26,392 bases of DNA. Origin: Desulfuromonadaceae bacterium (GTDB taxonomy: Bacteria > Desulfobacterota > Desulfuromonadia > Geobacterales > Pseudopelobacteraceae). Both the position numbers and the translations under genes were made by a program. The notes below the pieces were generated by a model. The model saw only the letters and a program-made list of their open reading frames with translations. It was not told the origin of the DNA and made no database searches. Shown piece by piece: positions 7,785-16,204 of this stretch (positions are counted from its first letter, which is position 1; the number at the start of each line of letters is the position of its first letter). The stretch is taken from positions 1-26,392 of the forward strand of contig JAQUCQ010000008.1 in the NCBI GenBank assembly GCA_028686145.1, in the 5' to 3' direction.

Positions 7785-7793
7785 TGGTATAAT
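7785..7793 (+). promoter_or_regulatory. Extended -10 promoter for the heme chemoreceptor gene
   Basis: TGGTATAAT gives a perfect TATAAT at 7788-7793 with the TG of an extended -10 one base upstream. No good -35 is seen at 17 bases (CATAGT). It lies about 30 bp before the ATG and leaves room for the AAGGTGAT ribosome binding site. Confidence 0.5.
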
Positions 7794-7822
7794 TTTAATC
7801 CTCTGCAAAAAGGTGATAATTT

Positions 7823-9907
7823 ATGTTCAAGTCAATCCTGACCCGCAAGATCGTCCTCATAATAGCCGCCACACTTTTTATTGGCTTTGCCGGTCTTGGC
7901 ATTCTCTCCATTTATCTCGAATATACCTCCACCATTGACCTGCAGAAAAAAAATGCGCGGCAGCTGGCATCCAGCGTTACCCATGACATCCTTAACCAGA
8001 TGACAAAGGGCGATATGAAGGATTTCAACGGTTATATCAACGAAATCAAGACTAAGGGCGGCGTTGCAGGAATTCGCCTTTTTGATGCCGATGGGAAGGA
8101 ATGGAAAGGTGATGCCGTCAGCGAAGAGATGCGCATGGCAATTGCTGCCGGCGCTCCCAAAGAGTTGTCCGCCAGCAGGGATGGAAAACGGTTTCTTGAT
8201 CTGGCTGTCCCCCTGGTAAATGAGGAGCGCTGCCGTGGATGCCACAACGTTGATAAGAAGTATTTAGGCGGCATTATTCTTACGACATCCCTTGAAGATG
8301 GATTTGCAACAGCTATGCGACTGACACTGGTAATGTCGGCGGTAGGTGCATTTTTCTTTTTCGCCATGCTGGCAACGTTATATGTTTTTTTCAACCGCAC
8401 CGTAGTGCAACAGATAATTGAGCTTTATAAGCAGCTGGGTGATCTGGCCGGCAGCGAAGGTGACCTGACCAAGGTACTTCAGGTTCGTTCTACCTGTGAA
8501 ATCGGCCGCCTTGGTGAAGAAGTTAACAACCTCACGGGAAAAATACGCGACACTTTTTCCGATCTCTATTCGCAAACGTGCCTAATCGGAACAAACGTCT
8601 GTGAATTAGCCGTCGGTACCGAACGAACGCTGAAGATGACTCAGGATCAGAAAGATCAGGCCATCACGGTGGCCGCTTCTTCCGAAGAGATGGCCCAGAC
8701 AATTAATGAAGTGACTGAAAATACTCACCGGGCGGCCTCACTTTCCAGTGCGGTCGACAGCGCTGCCAACAGCGGCATGGCCGTTGTTGAAGAAACGTGG
8801 GACTGCATGCAGCAGATCAGTGGCAGCGTGAATAACACACTGGTAATCATTCGTGAACTGGAGGCGGCTTCCACTCATATCGGTGAAATGGTTGTTCTGA
8901 TCGAAGACATTGCCGACCAGACCAATTTGCTGGCGCTTAATGCTTCAATTGAGGCGGCCCGAGCCGGAGATGCCGGCAAAGGATTTGCGGTAGTTGCCAG
9001 CGAGGTTAAGGGGCTTGCGGAGAAAACAACCGCCTCTACCCGCGAGATCAAGAAGGTTGTAGCAAGCATCCAGAAGACCAGTCGCAGTGCCGCAGATATG
9101 ATCGGCACCGAAAGCATTCTCGTCAAGACCGGGCTTGCCAAGGCTGAAGAAGCTCGTGACAGCCTGGAAAACATCAAGAATCACGCCAACGAGTCGCGAA
9201 TCATGATTGAGCAGATTGCAACCGCTTCTGAAGAACAGAATGCCACAACAAATAATATTTCCGAGATGATTCATCTCGTTTCCCACAGCGCGGAAGAGAC
9301 CTATTTGATGATGCAGAAAACCAGCCAGGCATTTGTGACGTTTTCCGAAATCGTTGAACAGATTTACGGTTCGGTCGGAAAGTTTTCGGTCGGCAATTAC
9401 CACGATACCGTACGAATCTACATCCGTGAAATAGAGGAGCAGACTCTCGCTGCTATTGATAAAGCTCTCAAGGACAGAAGCATTACCCTTGAAAGCCTGT
9501 TCGACAGAAGCTATGTACCGGTACCGAATACTTCCCCGCAAAAGTTTACCACCCGCTTTGATTCATTCTTCGACAAGGTGATTTCGCCGATTCAGGAAGC
9601 AATCGTCAACCGTGACAACAAGGTGATGTATGCCATCTGTGTTGACAACAACGGTTATTGTCCCTGCCACAACCTGCGTTTCAGCAAACCGTTGACCGGT
9701 AATCCTGACATTGACAAGAACAATAACCGGACCAAGCGCATTTTTGATGATCACACCGGCATCCGCTGTGCCCGCAACACGGAAGGATACCTCCTGCAGA
9801 CCTATCGTCGTGACACTGGAGAGATATTAAATGACATGTCAAAGCCGCTGGTAATAAACAACCGGCATTGGGGCGGGATTCGCATCGGCTATCTGGTCCC
9901 CAAATAG
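7823..9907 (+). CDS. Heme-c methyl-accepting chemotaxis protein with C-terminal PAS/Cache-like domain
   Basis: 694 residues. Transmembrane helices at about 10-32 and 165-190 bracket a periplasmic domain of about 130 residues containing one CXXCH motif (C137-R-G-C140-H141), which would covalently bind a c-type heme. HAMP spans about 190-245. The signalling domain tip is at 360-396 (EDIADQTNLLALNASIEAAR, GKGFAVVASEVKGLAEKT). After the signalling hairpin, about residues 520-694 form an extra cytoplasmic domain with the conserved run NRTKRIFDDHTGIRCARNTE and RHWGGIRIGY, a tail found on a number of chemoreceptors. It also has a Cys pair in GYCPCHN (613, 615). Predicted to sense redox potential or a gas/heme ligand and signal to CheA. 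The ATG follows AAGGTGAT. The MshEN-receiver gene follows 68 bp downstream. Confidence 0.92.
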   Translation: MFKSILTRKIVLIIAATLFIGFAGLGILSIYLEYTSTIDLQKKNARQLASSVTHDILNQMTKGDMKDFNGYINEIKTKGGVAGIRLFDADGKEWKGDAVSEEMRMAIAAGAPKELSASRDGKRFLDLAVPLVNEERCRGCHNVDKKYLGGIILTTSLEDGFATAMRLTLVMSAVGAFFFFAMLATLYVFFNRTVVQQIIELYKQLGDLAGSEGDLTKVLQVRSTCEIGRLGEEVNNLTGKIRDTFSDLYSQTCLIGTNVCELAVGTERTLKMTQDQKDQAITVAASSEEMAQTINEVTENTHRAASLSSAVDSAANSGMAVVEETWDCMQQISGSVNNTLVIIRELEAASTHIGEMVVLIEDIADQTNLLALNASIEAARAGDAGKGFAVVASEVKGLAEKTTASTREIKKVVASIQKTSRSAADMIGTESILVKTGLAKAEEARDSLENIKNHANESRIMIEQIATASEEQNATTNNISEMIHLVSHSAEETYLMMQKTSQAFVTFSEIVEQIYGSVGKFSVGNYHDTVRIYIREIEEQTLAAIDKALKDRSITLESLFDRSYVPVPNTSPQKFTTRFDSFFDKVISPIQEAIVNRDNKVMYAICVDNNGYCPCHNLRFSKPLTGNPDIDKNNNRTKRIFDDHTGIRCARNTEGYLLQTYRRDTGEILNDMSKPLVINNRHWGGIRIGYLVPK

Positions 9908-9975
9908 CGCCCCATCCTTCACACACAAGCGGACACCAGTCGTTTACACGACTGGTGATTGAGAACGGAGCTGTA

Positions 9976-10797
9976 TTGAAACATTTGGGCGACATACTTG
10001 TCGAGGCTGAGATTATCAGCAAAAAAACGCTTGAACGGGCGCTGGAGCGGCAGAAATCCGGGAAAAAACGTTTGGGCATTGTACTTGAAGAAATGGGGGT
10101 CATAACCGAGGAGGAGCTCGTAGACGCGCTATCGAAACAGTTCAATTTCAAAACCATTAAAAATTTTGTCGGGCACACCTATTCTCAAGAACTGCTCGAC
10201 ATCCTGCCATCCGATTTTGCAATGAAGAGACTGGTTTTCCCGCTTAAGCAAAAAGATACCATGCTCGCTGTGGCAATTACTGACCCCTTTGATATGGAAA
10301 CCATGGAAATGATGAGCCGCATTTCCGGGCTGCAAATTGTTCCCGTTCTGGCTACCCGCAAAGAGATCCTGGCTGCGATTTCATTGCATTATCTGAAAAT
10401 CAGTGCTGATGCGGGAGAATCAATCCTGGTGGTTGAAGACTCCATGCCGGTTGCATTGCTAATCCAGGCGGCACTTGTGAAGGAAGGCTATAAAGTGCTG
10501 CTGGCCGGGGACGGCCTGGAAGCGCTGAAAATCGCCCTGTCGGAGCGGCCAAAACTTATTATTAGCGATTCGATAATGCCGCGCATGGATGGTTACGGAT
10601 TGCTGCGGGCCATCAAGGCCAATCCGATGATTTCAGAAATTCCTGTTATCATGCTGACATCCAAAGCATCGATCGAAGATGAACAGAAAGCACTGGAGTC
10701 CGGATTCAGCGATTTTATCCCCAAGCCGGTCCAGCCGTTACGGGTCATTTCCCGGGTCAAACATACCCTTGAGATGGCAAAAAAATACCCGCGCTAG
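9976..10797 (+). CDS. MshEN domain / response-regulator receiver protein
   Basis: 273 residues from a TTG start. Residues about 1-140 match the MshEN (type II secretion ATPase N-terminal) fold, with two tandem 24-residue motifs. The second, starting RLGIVLEEMGVI, fits the c-di-GMP-binding pattern R-L-G-x2-L-x3-G-[LIV]-[LIV]...Q fully. The first, HLGDILVEAEII...Q, is less perfect. Residues about 148-268 are a CheY-like receiver: E154/D155, phospho-acceptor D198 in IISDSIMPRMDG, T228 in MLTSK and K250 in IPKP. There is no ATPase domain, so it is not a pilus motor. I infer a regulator that combines phosphorylation and c-di-GMP input. TTG 9976 has GGAG five bases upstream; the open frame extends back to an ATG at 9868 inside the previous gene, without a ribosome binding site. 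Confidence 0.83.
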   Translation: MKHLGDILVEAEIISKKTLERALERQKSGKKRLGIVLEEMGVITEEELVDALSKQFNFKTIKNFVGHTYSQELLDILPSDFAMKRLVFPLKQKDTMLAVAITDPFDMETMEMMSRISGLQIVPVLATRKEILAAISLHYLKISADAGESILVVEDSMPVALLIQAALVKEGYKVLLAGDGLEALKIALSERPKLIISDSIMPRMDGYGLLRAIKANPMISEIPVIMLTSKASIEDEQKALESGFSDFIPKPVQPLRVISRVKHTLEMAKKYPR

Positions 10798-10825
10798 TAC
10801 AACCGCACCATCAACAAATCTGCAA

Positions 10826-11353
10826 TCACCACCGCCGCAACTGCTTCCCCTTTTTCATATGTCCATGTCTGAATTCCCACGGAGGTTCTGGATTAGAGGT
10901 TTTCCAGAGTCCGACGCGATGTAAACGGGCCCGGTCTTCTGTTTCTATATATTCCGAGATATATGTCCCCTGCAAATACCGGCGATACGCCCATGCCATT
11001 CCCTCGGCTACCATCTCGCGGTTGATGTCCCGCCCTTCATAGCGGATAATCGCCACCGCACGCTTGTATTGGTCAATATCAACGATCTCTGCAGTAACAC
11101 GTCGCCCCAGAACCTTGTACATCAGTATTCGCTTTGAGATATCGCCGTAGGGTTGCCCAGGCATGTCAGGTTTCTTCGTCTCGGGTGCATCTATTCCGTA
11201 CAGCCTCACCTTGAGCCGACTTTCCTCGCGGGTAGCCAACAACACGGTATCTCCATCATAGACCGCTCGCACCATGCCATCTATAATTCTTCCGGCATAA
11301 GCAGTGTTCGCCAGAAGCAGGATCTGCAGGAGGGCTACAAGATATATCGTCAC
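10826..11353 (-). CDS. Secreted staphylococcal nuclease-like (thermonuclease) protein
   Basis: 175 residues. Signal peptide at about 1-20 (hydrophobic core, cut after AYA), so probably exported. The SNase domain carries the calcium and catalytic residues: D35 in DGDT, R50, D55 and E58 in RLYGIDAPE, and R98 at the second catalytic arginine position. Family members hydrolyse DNA and RNA with calcium. The start is GTG, immediately after the TAA of the U32 gene upstream (zero-base gap), with GGAG 9 bases before it, so translation is probably coupled. It converges with the MshEN-receiver gene with only 28 bp between stops and no clear terminator. Confidence 0.88.
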   Translation of the reverse strand: MTIYLVALLQILLLANTAYAGRIIDGMVRAVYDGDTVLLATREESRLKVRLYGIDAPETKKPDMPGQPYGDISKRILMYKVLGRRVTAEIVDIDQYKRAVAIIRYEGRDINREMVAEGMAWAYRRYLQGTYISEYIETEDRARLHRVGLWKTSNPEPPWEFRHGHMKKGKQLRRW

Positions 11354-13726
11354 TTAGACCAGCTCCACGGCATAATTGAATTCGGTTGTACCCGGGAGTT
11401 CCCGGCCTGATTTGAATGCGGCCATAATTTCACCCCACCGTTCGCGTGGCTCTTCACTCAGGTCGATTACAAACGAGCTGCACCCGTTTTGCCGTAATTC
11501 TCCATGTCGGCCAGTCAGAGAAAACGGTAGTGCAGCGCTGATTGTCTGCAGGCCGTCTTGACTTGTGACACGGTAGGTTTCTCCCCGGTCTGAACGGAGC
11601 GGAGTGTTGGCATGCACGTCTTTGATGCGGATTTTGGTGGTCATTACCGGCAGTGACGAGTAGACAACTACCCTCTTTTCGATATCAATTCCCGCCTTGA
11701 GCAATTCGGAACTATTGCTGCCGTCATCTTCCAGATAGAGGCTTGCCGTTTCAGCGCCAAGTTCTTGCCAGGCAGCCAGCGCCTGGCTATTGAGTGAAAA
11801 ACAACGGTACGAGATCGAGATATGCAGACCCTCAAGGGCATGGAAAAGCTCGAAATGGGACAGGTTGGCCGCCTCGAAACGACGGAATCCGGCCATATAC
11901 AAGGTACGGAGTGTATCGCGATACAGGGGCACATCTCGATCAAAAAGCATGAACGGAAGCTGCCAGATAATGAGATCTTCCGAACCACGCATGCGTGGAA
12001 CGACGGAGGGGATCTGGTGGATGGCGGCTTTCGAGAGTAGTAACAGCGTAGCATCCGCTCCGCTCTGGAGCGGAAAACGCCATTCTTTTGGTTCACTCAC
12101 GACAACCGTCAGGGTCTCGTGAGATGTCGTCCGCCGCCTGTCTGTCGGCGCCATGTTCAACTCACGCAGTGCACCATTGCGTGCAGATGCAATCCGTTCG
12201 CGAAAAACAGCCGAGGATGCTTCACGTAACTGCCCATAAAAACGGCGGCGAAGATCCTTGAACAGTGCCGACGGAATCAGTACTGCCGGAAAATCAGGCG
12301 CTTCCAGCGAATCAAGTCTGAACGGAGTATCGCCGCATTTCGAAAACTGGCCGAAAAGAACCGCCTGCATATCACCGCTACGGGCCGGCTCCAGTTGCCC
12401 AAGCGGGAAGCTGAATTCATGGTGATATTCCGCCACGGCAGCCGAAACAAGAAGACATTCGTCCTTCAGGGAAACAACGAGCGAACAGGGAAGCTTGTCC
12501 CCCTGCCCTCCTTCAAGTCTCCGCTGACAGGCGCTGTCGCTGAGGGTATATGCCTCTTTTGATGAAACTTTGTAAATCGAATCACCGACTGAAAAACTGA
12601 ACGGAGTTTCAACCTCTACCAGGCTTCCTGCCGGGGCCTCCATAGTTTTCTTTCGATTGAGAACCATCCCGCGCACCGTCCAGGCCTGGCCGGCCATGTC
12701 ACTTTTGGGCTGTGCCCGCAAACGGTCACCGACATACAGTGCATCTCTGGTTTCAAAAACCAGACTTTTTCCTTTGATACTTTTTATCTGCCCGATAAAT
12801 CGCCCCGTCCCTCCCTTTTGCCAGGGATTAGCGATATCATCCGGCTGCTGTGATGCCAAGAATCCCTTGGTCGGAGTGCGGCCAAAAGAATATTTCAGCA
12901 TTCCCTTGGCAGACGCCAACGCTTCCTTGCGTGATTTCTCCGGCGCATCAAGCACCATACGGTAGGCTTCAACCACAGTGGCAACGTACTCGGCCGATTT
13001 CATCCGGCCCTCAATCTTGAGAGATTTAACACCGGCCTTGATCAGCTCAGGGACAAGGTCTATTGCCGACAGATCACTGGTGGAAAAGTAATGCCCCTCC
13101 TTGCCGCGATGGCTGTAAAGACGTCGACACGGCTGGGCGCAACGGCCACGGTTGCCGCTATGGCCACCCAGCAGTGAAGAGAAGAAGCATTGGCCGGAAA
13201 TGGAGAAGCAGAGGGCGCCATGGACGAAACATTCGGTTTCGACCGACGTCGCAGCGGCGATGGCGGCAATTTCATCGACCGCGAGCTCGCGAGCAAGTAC
13301 TGCCCGCTGGAAACCGAGTTCCTCCAACATCTTGATTCCCGGCGTATTGTGTATCGTCATCTGGGTTGAAGCATGCAGCGGGATGGAGGGAAAGTGATTC
13401 CGGATCAGCCGCGCCACCGCCATATCCTGTAAAATGACACCATCGACCCGCATTCCAGCCAGGGCCGCCAGCGTATCCACCAGTTGCGGCAGCTCCTTTT
13501 CCTTAACCAGAGTGTTCAGCGTAATGTAGATTCGCCGGTTCTGGCCATGAGCATACGCCAGCATCCGCTCCATCTGGGCCAGCGTGAAATTTTTGGCCCG
13601 GGCCCGGGCGGAAAACTCCTGAAGTCCTGCATACACGGCATCGGCCCCTTTCTCCATAGCGGCGAAAAAGGATTCCAAAGAACCGGCCGGAGCAAGAAGT
13701 TCGGGTTTATCATGCGCATTTTTCAT
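11354..13726 (-). CDS. Peptidase U32-family protein, RlhA-like 23S rRNA hydroxylase candidate
   Basis: 790 residues. The N-terminal half is the U32 domain (PELLAPAGSLESFFAAMEKGADAVYAG, then ALCFSISGQCFFSS, RGRCAQPCR and LKIEGRMKS), with cysteines C173, C180, C196 and C200 placed like the Fe-S-binding cysteines reported for U32 proteins. The long C-terminal part with further domains matches the size class of RlhA (YdcP), which makes 5-hydroxycytidine at 23S rRNA position 2501, rather than the shorter TrhP or UbiU/UbiV types. It is somewhat longer than E. coli RlhA (about 650 residues), so orthology is only likely. Despite the old collagenase label, proteolysis is doubtful. GAGG lies 7 bases before the ATG. 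The nuclease gene follows without a gap. Confidence 0.82.
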   Translation of the reverse strand: MKNAHDKPELLAPAGSLESFFAAMEKGADAVYAGLQEFSARARAKNFTLAQMERMLAYAHGQNRRIYITLNTLVKEKELPQLVDTLAALAGMRVDGVILQDMAVARLIRNHFPSIPLHASTQMTIHNTPGIKMLEELGFQRAVLARELAVDEIAAIAAATSVETECFVHGALCFSISGQCFFSSLLGGHSGNRGRCAQPCRRLYSHRGKEGHYFSTSDLSAIDLVPELIKAGVKSLKIEGRMKSAEYVATVVEAYRMVLDAPEKSRKEALASAKGMLKYSFGRTPTKGFLASQQPDDIANPWQKGGTGRFIGQIKSIKGKSLVFETRDALYVGDRLRAQPKSDMAGQAWTVRGMVLNRKKTMEAPAGSLVEVETPFSFSVGDSIYKVSSKEAYTLSDSACQRRLEGGQGDKLPCSLVVSLKDECLLVSAAVAEYHHEFSFPLGQLEPARSGDMQAVLFGQFSKCGDTPFRLDSLEAPDFPAVLIPSALFKDLRRRFYGQLREASSAVFRERIASARNGALRELNMAPTDRRRTTSHETLTVVVSEPKEWRFPLQSGADATLLLLSKAAIHQIPSVVPRMRGSEDLIIWQLPFMLFDRDVPLYRDTLRTLYMAGFRRFEAANLSHFELFHALEGLHISISYRCFSLNSQALAAWQELGAETASLYLEDDGSNSSELLKAGIDIEKRVVVYSSLPVMTTKIRIKDVHANTPLRSDRGETYRVTSQDGLQTISAALPFSLTGRHGELRQNGCSSFVIDLSEEPRERWGEIMAAFKSGRELPGTTEFNYAVELV

Positions 13727-13766
13727 ACATTACCTCGTTTCCATCCCTTTACCACCCCAAACAGAA

Positions 13767-13786
13767 AGCGCCCCAAACGGGGCGCT
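13767..13786 (-). terminator. Terminator of the leuB-asd operon
   Basis: 8-bp GC stem (AGCGCCCC / GGGGCGCT, loop of four bases). On the minus strand it is followed by TTTCTGTTT, and it lies about 32 bp past the asd stop, upstream of the U32 gene. Confidence 0.75.
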
Positions 13787-13817
13787 AACTCCATAAAACA
13801 AATTCGAGGCCTGAAGG

Positions 13818-14918
13818 TTATTGTTCCAGCAGAATCCGCAGCATCCGGCGGAGTGGCTCAGCCGCCCCCCACAGGAGCTGATCGCCGCAGGTGAAGGCCG
13901 ACAGGTACTGCGGCCCCATCTTCATCTTGCGTACGCGGCCAACCGGAACGGACAGTGTTCCCGAAACCGCAGCCGGAGTGAGCCCCGCAAGGGAATCAGC
14001 CTTGGTATTCGGGATCAGCTTGACCCATTGATTATCATTCTTGATCAGATTTTCGATTTCGGCAACGGGCAGATCCTTGTTCAACTTGATCGTCAAGGCC
14101 TGGCTGTGGCAGCGCATGGCGCCCACGCGCACACAAATGCCATCCACCGGGATCGGAGCTGCAGTACCAAGGATCTTGTTGGTTTCGGCAAACCCTTTCC
14201 ACTCCTCACGACTCTGGCCGTCCTCAACTTCGCGGTCAATCCAGGGGAGCACACTTCCGGCCAGCGGGAAACCAAACTCTTTGGTGGGCATGGAGCCATC
14301 CCGCAATGTCGCAGTGACCTTCCGGTCTATTTCAAGGATTGCCGACCCCGGATTTTTCAACTCTTCAGCGACAACGCCGTTCAAGGCACCCATCTGCGCC
14401 AGCAGCTCACGCATATTGGGAGCACCGGCGCCGCTTGCGGCCTGATAGGTCATGGAACTGATCCATTCAACCACTCCGGCACGGAACAGACCGCCGAGAG
14501 CCATCAGCATCAGGCTGACAGTACAGTTACCGCCGATAAAATCCTTCTCACCTTTGGCAAGCGCCGCATCAATCACATCCCGGTTGACCGGATCGAGGAT
14601 AATGACGGCATTTGGCTCCATCCTGAGAGTGCTGGCAGCATCAATCCAGTAGCCGTTCCATCCCTGCTTGCGCAACTCGGGGTGAACCGCCTTGGTGTAG
14701 TCTCCTCCCTGGCAGGTGATGATCACATCCAGCTTTTTAAGCTCGGTGAGATCCGAGGCATCCTTCAGGGTGCCTGCATTCATCGGGGCCGGCTGTCCAG
14801 CCTGGGAAGTCGTAAAAAATACCGGTTCAAAGCCCAGAGCAAAGTCGTTTTCTTCCTGCATACGCTGCATAAGAACCGAACCAACCATACCGCGCCATCC
14901 GACGATTCCAACTTTCAT
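13818..14918 (-). CDS. asd: Aspartate-semialdehyde dehydrogenase
   Basis: 366 residues, the length of the E. coli-type enzyme. It reduces aspartyl phosphate to aspartate semialdehyde with NADPH, feeding lysine/diaminopimelate, threonine and methionine synthesis. The NADP-binding start MKVGIVGWRGMVGSVL, the catalytic C132 in GGNCTVSLM and the substrate-binding region GICVRVGAMRCHSQ are clear. The frame is open 19 codons further upstream, but ATG 14918 is chosen because the family starts MKVG and AAGGA lies upstream. It sits 31 bp after leuB, making a two-gene operon with a terminator downstream. Confidence 0.95.
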   Translation of the reverse strand: MKVGIVGWRGMVGSVLMQRMQEENDFALGFEPVFFTTSQAGQPAPMNAGTLKDASDLTELKKLDVIITCQGGDYTKAVHPELRKQGWNGYWIDAASTLRMEPNAVIILDPVNRDVIDAALAKGEKDFIGGNCTVSLMLMALGGLFRAGVVEWISSMTYQAASGAGAPNMRELLAQMGALNGVVAEELKNPGSAILEIDRKVTATLRDGSMPTKEFGFPLAGSVLPWIDREVEDGQSREEWKGFAETNKILGTAAPIPVDGICVRVGAMRCHSQALTIKLNKDLPVAEIENLIKNDNQWVKLIPNTKADSLAGLTPAAVSGTLSVPVGRVRKMKMGPQYLSAFTCGDQLLWGAAEPLRRMLRILLEQ

Positions 14919-14949
14919 AGGTGCATTCCTTTTCTGATTGAAGTGAGTT

Positions 14950-16038
14950 TTACAGATTTGCGATAATTGCCGCACCGATTTCCTTCGTGTTCACCAGCTT
15001 CTCGCCATCTTTCTTCTGGTAGATATCAGCGGTGCGGTAGCCCTGATCGAGCACTTTCTTTACGGCGTTATCAATGGCATCTGCGGCCTCCAGCATCCCG
15101 AAAGAAAACTTGAGCATCATTGCAGCCGAAAGAATCTGGGCAATAGGATTGGCAATCCCCTGGCCGGCAATATCAGGAGCAGAGCCACCGGAAGGCTCAT
15201 ACATGCCGAAAGAGCCTTCCGCCAGCGAAGCTGACGGGAGCATGCCGAGCGAACCGGTCAACATGGCGGCTTCATCGGAAAGGATATCACCAAACATGTT
15301 TTCTGCCAAAATCACGTCAAACTGCTTGGGCCATTTCACCAGCTGCATGGCAGCATTATCAACGTACATATGGGTCAGCTCAACATCCGGATATTCTTTG
15401 GCAATGCCGATAACAATTTCGCGCCAGAGCACGGAAGAGGAAAGGACATTCGCTTTGTCAATGGAGCACACCTTTTTGTCGCGCTTGCGGGCAGACTGAA
15501 AAGCGACATGAGTGATGCGTTCAATCTCCGGTACGGAGTAACGCAGCGTATCGATGCCAACCCGTTCGCGACCGGCACCTTCAATACCTTTCGGTTGAGA
15601 AAAATAGATCCCGCCCGTCAGTTCACGGATAACCAGAATGTTGAAACCGCCACTTATCACCTCTTCCTTAAGTGATGATGCCCCGGTCAATGAAGGAAAG
15701 ATGATGGCAGGCCGCAGGTTTGCGTACAATCCGAATATCTTGCGAAGCGGCAGCAAAGCTCCGCGTTCAGGCTGCTCGTCAGGAGGAAGTGTTTCCCATT
15801 TCGGACCGCCAACAGAGCCGAAGAGAATAGCGTCAGATGCCTTGCAAATATCAATCGTGCTTTGCGGAAGCGCCTTGCCCTCGTTGTCGATGCCAGCTCC
15901 CCCGACATTAGCAGGGGTACGGGTAAATGTAACATCAAATTTTTTCTCTACAGCATCAAGAACGTTAAGCGCCTCGGCCATAACTTCAGGGCCGATTCCA
16001 TCGCCCGCTAAAACTGCTATTTTATACATTTTGCCCAT
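14950..16038 (-). CDS. leuB: 3-isopropylmalate dehydrogenase
   Basis: 362 residues. It oxidises and decarboxylates 3-isopropylmalate with NAD in leucine synthesis. Visible landmarks are the N-terminal AVLAGDGIGPEV, the Y145 region (RELTGGIYFSQPKG), K195, the metal-binding D227, D251 and D255 (ENMFGDILSDEAAM) and GSAPDIAGQGIANP. Isocitrate dehydrogenase and tartrate dehydrogenase relatives are less likely given the length and pairing with asd. ATG 16038 has GGAGG four to five bases upstream and is preferred to the ATG three codons later. First gene of the leuB-asd unit; leuA, leuC and leuD are not in the window. Confidence 0.95.
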   Translation of the reverse strand: MGKMYKIAVLAGDGIGPEVMAEALNVLDAVEKKFDVTFTRTPANVGGAGIDNEGKALPQSTIDICKASDAILFGSVGGPKWETLPPDEQPERGALLPLRKIFGLYANLRPAIIFPSLTGASSLKEEVISGGFNILVIRELTGGIYFSQPKGIEGAGRERVGIDTLRYSVPEIERITHVAFQSARKRDKKVCSIDKANVLSSSVLWREIVIGIAKEYPDVELTHMYVDNAAMQLVKWPKQFDVILAENMFGDILSDEAAMLTGSLGMLPSASLAEGSFGMYEPSGGSAPDIAGQGIANPIAQILSAAMMLKFSFGMLEAADAIDNAVKKVLDQGYRTADIYQKKDGEKLVNTKEIGAAIIANL

Positions 16039-16078
16039 AAATCCTCCAATAAGTTCACATCAAATTCCTAATCTTGTG

Positions 16079-16108
16079 ATAATAATTTTCACCACACTGT
16101 TTTGTCAA
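16079..16108 (-). promoter_or_regulatory. Sigma70 promoter for leuB-asd
   Basis: On the minus strand TTGACA (16103-16108), 18-base spacer, TATTAT (16079-16084), about 40 bp before the leuB ATG. A near-consensus pair. No leader peptide or T-box fits in the short leader. Confidence 0.65.
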
Positions 16109-16204
16109 ACTAAAAGCACAATTAACGGGCGTTTGTTCAGCATAAGTATTGATAAACGCGCTTCCATTTCGTACAATGTTATCTTTATTGAGAAGGAGGC
16201 CTTT

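Noticed and set aside
9659..9670. CPCH in the second chemoreceptor as a second heme motif
   Set aside because: A c-type heme motif needs two residues between the cysteines, and this domain is predicted cytoplasmic, where heme is not attached covalently by the cytochrome c system.
13821..14966. Long plus-strand open frame of 381 codons
   Set aside because: It lies antisense to asd, which has intact catalytic motifs, has no ribosome binding site, and its product has no recognisable domain.
15638..16204. Upstream extension of the pseudo-receiver gene to an ATG at 15638
   Set aside because: It runs antisense through leuB. The GTG at 16205 has AAGGAGG at the right distance and begins the receiver fold.
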